From Megaleporinus macrocephalus (Eukaryota > Chordata > Actinopteri > Characiformes > Anostomidae): a DNA stretch of 64,000 bases. Numbering within the stretch: position 1 is the first letter of the stretch; every line of letters begins with the position of its first letter. The position numbers were made by a program, and so were the translations under genes. The stretch lies in the NCBI GenBank assembly GCA_021613375.1, contig CM038727.1, forward strand, positions 2,015,481 to 2,079,480. Direction: 5' to 3'. The notes below the pieces were generated by a model. That model was not told where the DNA came from. It saw only the letters and a program-made list of their open reading frames with translations, and made no database searches. This document shows positions 58,338 through 64,000 of this stretch, one piece after another.

Positions 58338-59300
58338 CTATGACGTCCCATTGTAAATCCATACTCATTAATATAGAGTTGGTCCTCACTTTGTATCTAT
58401 AACAGCTTCCACTCTTCTGGGAATTCCACTCTTACAAGAATTTTAGGATCAGGATTCAACCCCATTCAACCCCATGACGAGATGAGGTCAGGATTCAACC
58501 CCATTGTGAGGGTGAGTCAAGGTCTTCCACACCAAAACTCACCCAACCTGGAGTATGGAGCTGCTATGTGCACTGGCACACAGCCGGTCATGCTGGAACA
58601 CTGAAGGTTCTTCTCCAAATGTTTCCACAGAGTTGACAGCATTCAATCATTCTAAAATGTCTGAAGCATTAAGATTTCCTTTCACTGTAACTGAGGGTCC
58701 TTAGCCCACCCTGGAAAAACACCCCCCATAGTATCCCATCCTCATCCCTCCTCCATCAAACTGTACAGTCACAGTACAGTCAGGCAGGTAATGTTCTCCT
58801 GGTGTTCTCCAAACCCAGACGTGTCCATCAGACTGCCAGATAGAGAAGTGTGATTGGTCACTCCACAGAACACATGTCCACTGCTCCAGAGTCCAGTGGC
58901 GGAGCTTTACTCCATCTCCTCAGCTGGAGATTGAGCTTAGTGATGTGCAGCTGCTCGGACATGAAGCTCCACAGTGTTGGTGCTGATGTTGAGGCCAGAG
59001 GAGATCTGAACTCTGCAGTTATTGGTCAGCAGATTGTTAAGTACTTTTACACACCTCAGCACTTGGGAGTGATTACTGTGATTCCTAAATGCTTCCACTG
59101 TTCAATCAAACTCTCACAGCTGATGGTGGAAAATCTAGGAGGGAAGTAATTTCACTGACTGACTTGACGATGAATCCTATTACAGACCACGCTGGAGTTC
59201 AGTGAACACTTTTGAACCAAACACTCTTTCACTAGTGTGTTTAAAGGCAGACTGCAGGGTTAGCTGCTTGACTATATACACCTGTAACTATGAGGCTGCC
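58338..59300 (-). mobile_element. Tc1-like element (family 1), nearly full-length pseudogene
   Basis: Minus-strand copy running from GACGTCCCATTGTAAATCC (3' region) to CTATATACACCTGTAACTATG near the 5' end. The catalytic D region reads VLWSDQSHFSIWQSDG (E to Q after the aspartate). Antisense anchors include GGTCTTCCACACCAAAACTC and GATGTGCAGCTGCTCGG. Multiple indels have destroyed the roughly 340-codon frame. At 58884-58914 it contains the single-copy sequence that the M-Tc1a minisatellites repeat. Outer terminal repeats are not clear. Confidence 0.88.
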
Positions 59301-59312
59301 TAACCCGGCTGG

Positions 59313-59420
59313 CCGGCTGGATGGATGGCTGGATGGATGGATGGATGGATGGATGGATGGATGGATGGATGGATAGATAGATAGATTGATAGATTGATAG
59401 ATAGATTGATTGATTGATTA
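59313..59420. repeat. (GGAT)n / (GATA)n / (GATT)n compound microsatellite
   Basis: GGAT units pass into GATA and then GATTGATA units, stepwise mutation along one tract. Confidence 0.96.
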
Positions 59421-59660
59421 AAGATCTTTGGTTCCTCAAGGGCTCTTCAGTGAATATCATGGTTTTATAATGCTTGATGAGACCAGAGAGTGTGAAAACA
59501 CTTCTCTCCATCCTCAGTTTGTGGACTGCGGGATGTGGGATTGGCATGGAAGTGACAATGGTCTACAACTGTGGTCCTTAGAGAAGTGATCTCCTCACTG
59601 CAGGCCTGGCAGTGGAACAGCCATGTTGCTTTATTTATGAAGGCCAAGCAACATAATGCA

Positions 59661-59885
59661 GTGTTCCCTAACCCTGTCCTGCACCCTTTACTGCTTATCA
59701 GTTCATTAACAGCTTGTTATTGAGTTAGACCGTCTGTGTTAAAGCAGTTAGCACAGCCACTCAAACTCAATAACAGGCTGTTAATGAACTGATTAGTTGG
59801 ATCAGGTGTGCTGAGAGTCAGGAAACTGCTAAAAGTGCTGGACAGTGGGCGTCCAGGACCAGGCTTGATAAACACAGCTGTAGAC
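59661..59885. mobile_element. Palindromic fish MITE (hAT-like ends)
   Basis: Ends resemble CAGTGTTCCCTAACCCTG and GTCCAGGACCAGGCTTGATA of a common fish element. The interior contains 30-bp inverted arms, 59697-59726 and 59764-59793, differing at one position (core TTAACAGCTTGTTATTGAG), which would form a strong hairpin. hAT affiliation is recalled, not demonstrated. Confidence 0.7.
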
Positions 59886-60015
59886 AACTAATCATCAAAG
59901 CTGTGTCAGCTGTGGCTTAATGGTAAACATTGCTTTTGCTAAAGAACCATCGGAGAACCCTTTTCTCTTGTAGCGTTCTCCTGCAATCATGACCCAGTCA
60001 GCATGTTCATATGGG

Positions 60016-60144
60016 CCCCATTTGCACTACTGGACACTATTTAACCACTATTTAATTTAATTTAATTTTTATATACCTTATTGTTTTTTTGTACTGTGTT
60101 TGTAACTGCTGCTGGCTGCTAAATTTCCTTCGGGATCAATAAAG

Positions 60145-60226
<82 letters not shown>
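60016..60226 (+). mobile_element. 5'-truncated LINE insertion with (TATC)n tail and 9-bp target duplication
   Basis: A 211-bp insert ending in TTTCCTTCGGGATCAATAAA, GTATC and a pure (TATC)n tail (60142-60226). TCATATGGG occurs immediately before it (60007-60015) and after it (60227-60235), a target-site duplication. The host sequence is the CATATGGGxxxxATGGGG repeat that continues at 60236. This is a clear case of target-primed insertion. Confidence 0.85.

Positions 60227-60228
<2 letters not shown>
60142..60228. repeat. (TATC)n tail
   Basis: Perfect TATC units, serving as the 3' tail of the LINE insert. Confidence 0.97.
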
Positions 60229-60235
60229 ATATGGG

Positions 60236-60560
60236 TTTTATGGGGTTATAACATTAGGCTCTGGGCCACAGTTGGATTATAGTGTTGGGACCCAGTTAGA
60301 TTACAACTTTGGGCCCCAGTGGGGTTCAAACTTTGGGCCCCAGTTGGGCTACAGTTGTGGCTCCCAGTTGGGTCAGTTTGGGAGCCCTGTATGGGTAACT
60401 GTTAAAAATGCAACTGTGTTAGAGTAACAAGACCCAGTCGGGCTACAGCTGTGGGTCCCAGGTGGGCTATCATTGTGGGTCCCAGTTTGAATCATTGCTG
60501 GGGGCCCAGTTAGACTACATTTATAGTCCCAGCAGGGTTACAGTTTGTGCTGTTTTGACT
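60236..60560 (+). repeat. Degenerate 28-30-bp repeat
   Basis: About 9 loose copies of GGGCCCCAGTTGGGCTACAG with decayed spacers. Beyond it, 60560-60780 keeps related GGGCCCACATGG phrases. Confidence 0.75.
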
Positions 60561-60789
60561 GTAGAGTCAGTGGATAATTGTTCACATGGGCCTCACTTAT
60601 GGCCCAGATTGGCCCCTGCTTTGGCCCACATGGGCAAAAACACACACAGGGTCCATATGAAGCCAACAGACGAATCTTTGTGGGCCCTAACTAGGTTGCA
60701 TAAAGGGGACACAATTTGGCAGCCCATCTTTAACCCATGTGGGGCCCACATGGCCATGTTGGGGGATCTGTAAACGTTTTATATGTGGA

Positions 60790-61450
60790 ATAAAATAGCA
60801 CTCATCTCCCAAACCTATTTTCTAGGTCCATGTCACGCCATGGAGGGCTTCCAGTAGGAGGTTTAGCGCTGCTTAGCTTTGAATGATTTCGAACTATTGA
60901 ACCCTTTCAGATGTGCTTGGTAGAAATCTAAATGAGGGATGAATCTTGGACTGCCTGGAGGTAAACTGAGTCAGCACTTAAAGTCAATGGCTTTAGGAAC
61001 CTCAGTCTAACAGATAGATTTCAGCCCACAGTGACCTGCTTTCTTAAAGCTCTGCACTGAGAAACTCTGTAAACCTTCTTTATTTACATCATTTATGGAG
61101 CACACACTGATGAATTGGTGACCTTTAAGCTGAAATTACTTTTAGCCTCTCGCTCTCTCTCACTCTCTCTCTCTCTCTTCCTGTGTATTCATATTATTTT
61201 AATTTGTAACTGCAGCTCCTCTGGATTTGCTCTTAGACACCCTCTGAGATAATGGCTGTTAGTATGCAGGGGTTTAGCAAGCAGTGCTGAAGAGATTTGG
61301 CTAATAAGCCTGTTGTTATACAGCGAGAATCTATGAAAAAGATGGAACAAGATTAAATCTACAGAAAATGTTATTACCAGTGAAATCCCTTCATGACTAG
61401 AGGCCTGCAGAGCTCCCAACATCACTGCTTTCATATAATACCACCTGTGA
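60790..61450. other. Unclassified sequence
   Basis: No element or gene recognised. A short (CT)n run is at 61146-61179. Confidence 0.45.
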
Positions 61451-62200
61451 CTGAGACGTACCTAATAGCATGTAATATCTTCACAAGCATGAATAACAGC
61501 TGCGATTCGATTTGGCCTGGACTGGACAAGTTTCTGGATGTAGGCCACATCAATGCTTTGGCCAGATTCCATGAATCCCTTCTCTGGTGTATTGCTCGTT
61601 GTTCTATGTCGTCCAACAGATTTTGAAGAGGGTTCAAATCTGGGAATTTTGTGGGTCAGTCCAGATGTTGTGAAGGCTACTGAAGGTTCCTCAAGCCAGT
61701 CAGTCCTTTTGCATTTGCAGCCCTCTGAACCCGAGAACTGTATCAAAGATTACAAGGATAGGAATATTCCGGGCAAAACATTTAAAATCTGGTTGTCCAG
61801 CAGCTCAACGTATGCATTCCAAATGTACCGTCACCTTAATCAAAAGACACTTAATTAAAACAGCCCCAAAACAAGCTCCTCCAGCTTGAACCATGCCTTG
61901 AGGTATCTGCTGATCATGATGCCCATCATTCAAACACAGGCATAAACCAGATTCACCAGAAAACAGGATTTCAATCATGATTAGTATAGTTTTTGGGGCC
62001 CTTCATTTGAAAGGTCTGAAGGACCTGCACTGACTTCTAGAAGCAGTTCTTGACTGGAAATAATAGTTATTCTTAAGCAGCGAAAAACGGCAGCTGTCCC
62101 CATCAGTTTCATCTTTTGGCCAAAATTCTGACAAGAAATTCCTGTAGACTGGGATTTCTGCCACTGCTGGTATAGCCATATGACAGTGATTCACTGAAGT
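61450..62200 (-). mobile_element. Probable decayed Tc1/mariner-like element
   Basis: Phrases such as GCATGAATAACAGCTGCGAT, AGGGTTCAAATCTGGGAATT and CCATGCCTTGAGG have the style of antisense Tc1/mariner transposase copies (compare GGGTTCAAGTCTGGGC at 35912). Frames on both strands (61462-61746 minus, 61553-61858 plus) have no domain I can name. Low certainty. Confidence 0.4.
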
Positions 62201-62890
62201 ACCACTTTGTACCTGAAGAGGTGATAGTGAGTCACTGTAGTAGCACTTTGTGCCTGAAGAGGTGATAGGGAGTCACTGTAGTATCACTTTGTACCTGAGG
62301 AGGTGATAGTGAGTCACTGTAGCACCACTTTGTACCTGAAGAGGCTATAGTGAGTCACTGTAGTATCACTTTGTACCTGAAGAGGTGATAGTGAGTCTCT
62401 GTAGTACAACTTTGTACCTGAAGAGGTGATAGTGAGTGACTGTAGTACCACTTTGTACCTGAAGAGGTGATAGTGAGTCACTGCAGTACCACTTTGTACC
62501 TGAAGAGGTGATAGTGAGTGACTGTAGTACCACTTTATACCTGAAGAGGTGATAGTGAGTCATTGAAGTACCACTTTGTACCTGAAGAGGTGATAGTGAG
62601 TCACTGTAGTACCACTTTATACTTGAAGAGGTGATAGTGAGTGACTGTAGTACCACTTTGTACCTGAAGAGGTGATAGTGAGTCACTGCAGTACCACTTT
62701 GTACCTGAAGAGGTGATAGTGAGTGACTGTAGTACCACTTTATACCTGAAGAGGTGATAGTGAGTCATTGAAGTACCACTTTGTACCTGAAGAGGTGATA
62801 GTGAGTCACTGTAGTACCACTTTATACTTGAAGAGGTGATAGTGAGTGACTGTAGTACCACTTTGTACCTGAAGAGGTGATAGTGAGTCT
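62200..62890 (-). repeat. 41-bp minisatellite with 205-bp higher-order repeat
   Basis: About 16.5 units of TGAGTCACTGTAGTACCACT, TTGTACCTGAAGAGGTGATA, G. A five-unit block beginning GTGAGTGACTGTAGTACC at 62432 recurs at 62637, exactly 205 bp (5 x 41) later, including its TTTATACCTG, CATTGAAGTACC and TTATACTTGAAG marker units. Minus frames translate it as SLTITSSGTKW repeats and are not genes. Confidence 0.96.
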
Positions 62891-63589
62891 GTATTGTGAA
62901 GCTGAATCAGTCCAGTATGTGAGGATGAGGAAGTAGTGCTGTGTATTCTGGTCTCTGGTCAGTGGTGGTGAAGGTGCTGCTCCTGGTTAGATCATTTAAG
63001 AACAGGCAGCCGATGAGAGAACAGTAAACACAGCGATGGCTGAATCTCTTGGTGAGAAACCACATTCAGCAGCAGAACACTGGAGCTGTTTCACCACCAG
63101 AGGCGCTCTAGTAGAGGAAAGAGAGGAACGTATGACATTGGGCTGGACACCAGAAATTTCCCATGCTGCCCCTTATTGTTTGGAGTGTGGATTTAATAAG
63201 TCGCTCCTTTAACTGGAAACCTGGTCTTCAGTTGGAGACGCGGTGTGGGAGCAGCTCCTATGTCTATATACCTGAAAGAGATAATACGGGGAGAGGAGGT
63301 AAGATGTGATGGAGTCTGGAGCTGGACTGCGACTTCCATATGAGTTCTATTTCAGCTGAGGAGACTCGCCGGACAGTGATGAACCTTGACGGATTCATTA
63401 GACGAAAGTTGACAGATTGATATTTGAACCACCGCATGGTGCTCAGGAGACCCTCCAGGGAAGGAGGACTGCAGGACTGTCTGCCGTCTGGAGGAGCTTT
63501 TTCAACAAAATGAAAAGAGCATCTAAAATTGGAAGCACTGGAAGCTACGCTCCTAAAAGTGGAGATACTATAGAGGGGAGAACAACGGT
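62891..63589. other. Unclassified sequence
   Basis: A 120-codon plus frame (63417-63779) includes RRTAGLSAVWRSFFNKMKRA without a recognised domain; its end is in FB1 copy 4. No element recognised, but the texture suggests an old transposon. Confidence 0.35.
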
Positions 63590-63732
63590 CACCAGCAGCA
63601 CTGCTGTGTCTGATCCACTCACACCAGCACAACACACAACAACACACCACCACCACCACCTCAGTATCACTGCAGTGCTGAGAATGATCCACCACCCAAA
63701 TAGTAGCTGCTTTGTGGTGGTCCTGGCCATAG
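63590..63732. mobile_element. Fold-back element FB1, copy 4, right arm only
   Basis: CTGATCCACTCACACCAGCA, GCAGTGCTGAGAATGATCCA and CTTTGTGGTGGTCCTG match the right arm of FB1. The left arm and centre are missing. The R1 repeat follows at once. Confidence 0.8.
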
Positions 63733-63737
63733 AAGAT

Positions 63738-64000
63738 ATATATACAGATGTAAATAATCATACATACAATACAAAGTAACATGAATATGCTATTGTGAGA
63801 GAAGTAGATCAGATCTTGATCCAGTTTGAAGAACAAAGTTAGGTTCCAGATTTCTCCTGGACGCCCCAGACACTGTATGAATGTGTTCAGTTCCTTCAGC
63901 AGCAAATCTTGATTTAGCTTAATGAAGTACTGAGCAGTCAAAGCAGGTATTAGATGAGAACTGATAATAATACTGGGTTGTTTAGGAGAAGCTTGGAAAG
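63738..64000 (+). repeat. Dispersed repeat family R1, copy C (cut by window end)
   Basis: Same order of landmarks as copy A. The minus frame KLNQDLLLKELNTFIQCLG is open as in copy B. Truncated only by the window edge. Confidence 0.85.

Overview
This window is non-coding, repeat-dominated vertebrate DNA, most likely from a teleost fish. The evidence is several Tc1/mariner-like remnants of the kinds that crowd fish genomes, L2-type LINE pieces (one ending in the typical TGTAAATGTAAAT tail), a tRNA-derived DANA-like SINE, fish-type fold-back MITEs, and very long CA, GA, TA, CATC and GATA microsatellites. A characiform or other otophysan fish is my best guess from remembered repeats, but I could not run a search. 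I see no convincing protein-coding exon and no intact tRNA, rRNA, CRISPR or operon. Nearly all long open frames come from tandem repeats whose unit, or a small multiple of it, is divisible by three.

Layout. 0-3.1 kb: CA and GA microsatellites, one copy of a three-copy dispersed repeat, a 69-bp palindrome, and a minisatellite whose units carry a CTCF-core-like motif. 3.1-8.0 kb: Tc1 fragments, a 2.8-kb G/T-only-strand minisatellite and a fold-back element. 8.5-10.5 kb: a Tc1 fragment, then three tandem copies of an L2 reverse-transcriptase fragment. 10.8-18.9 kb: islands of unique, GC-balanced, homeodomain-site-rich sequence that look like conserved non-coding elements, separated by minisatellites, two of which look derived from Tc1 transposase sequence. 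19-24.1 kb: CT-rich DNA, a degenerate 'TAGCAACCACCTGG' repeat in two blocks around another unique island, and a 48-bp palindromic minisatellite. 24.4-29.3 kb: a Tc1-like 5' half broken by (TA)n and a 3.1-kb array of a 20-bp unit. 30.1-32.1 kb: a fold-back element whose two arms each hold an expanded 45-bp minisatellite. 32.3-37.9 kb: a Tc1-like MITE, a 2-kb TTTA-rich minisatellite, another Tc1 fragment, and a SINE whose tRNA end leads straight into a second 20-bp array. 38-43.9 kb: a 22-bp minisatellite, a TIR element, another fold-back copy and unique islands. 44-51.3 kb: two Tc1 pieces, a second inverted pair of minisatellites (32-bp unit, 0.3 and 4.3 kb) and an L2 3' end. 51.3-64 kb: a unique island, compound microsatellites, a GATA-like minisatellite, about 720 bp of interstitial telomeric repeat next to a nearly full-length dead Tc1 element, a LINE tail with a target-site duplication, a 41-bp minisatellite with a 205-bp higher-order repeat, and edge repeats.

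The main theme is that many minisatellites appear to have been seeded inside transposable elements: Tc1 transposase (two different sites), the tRNA-like head of a SINE, and the arms of fold-back elements. In several cases the unexpanded parent copy is present in the same window. Together with the telomeric block, this suggests a recombinogenic, possibly subtelomeric region. The unique islands suggest a gene desert or large intron with regulatory elements.
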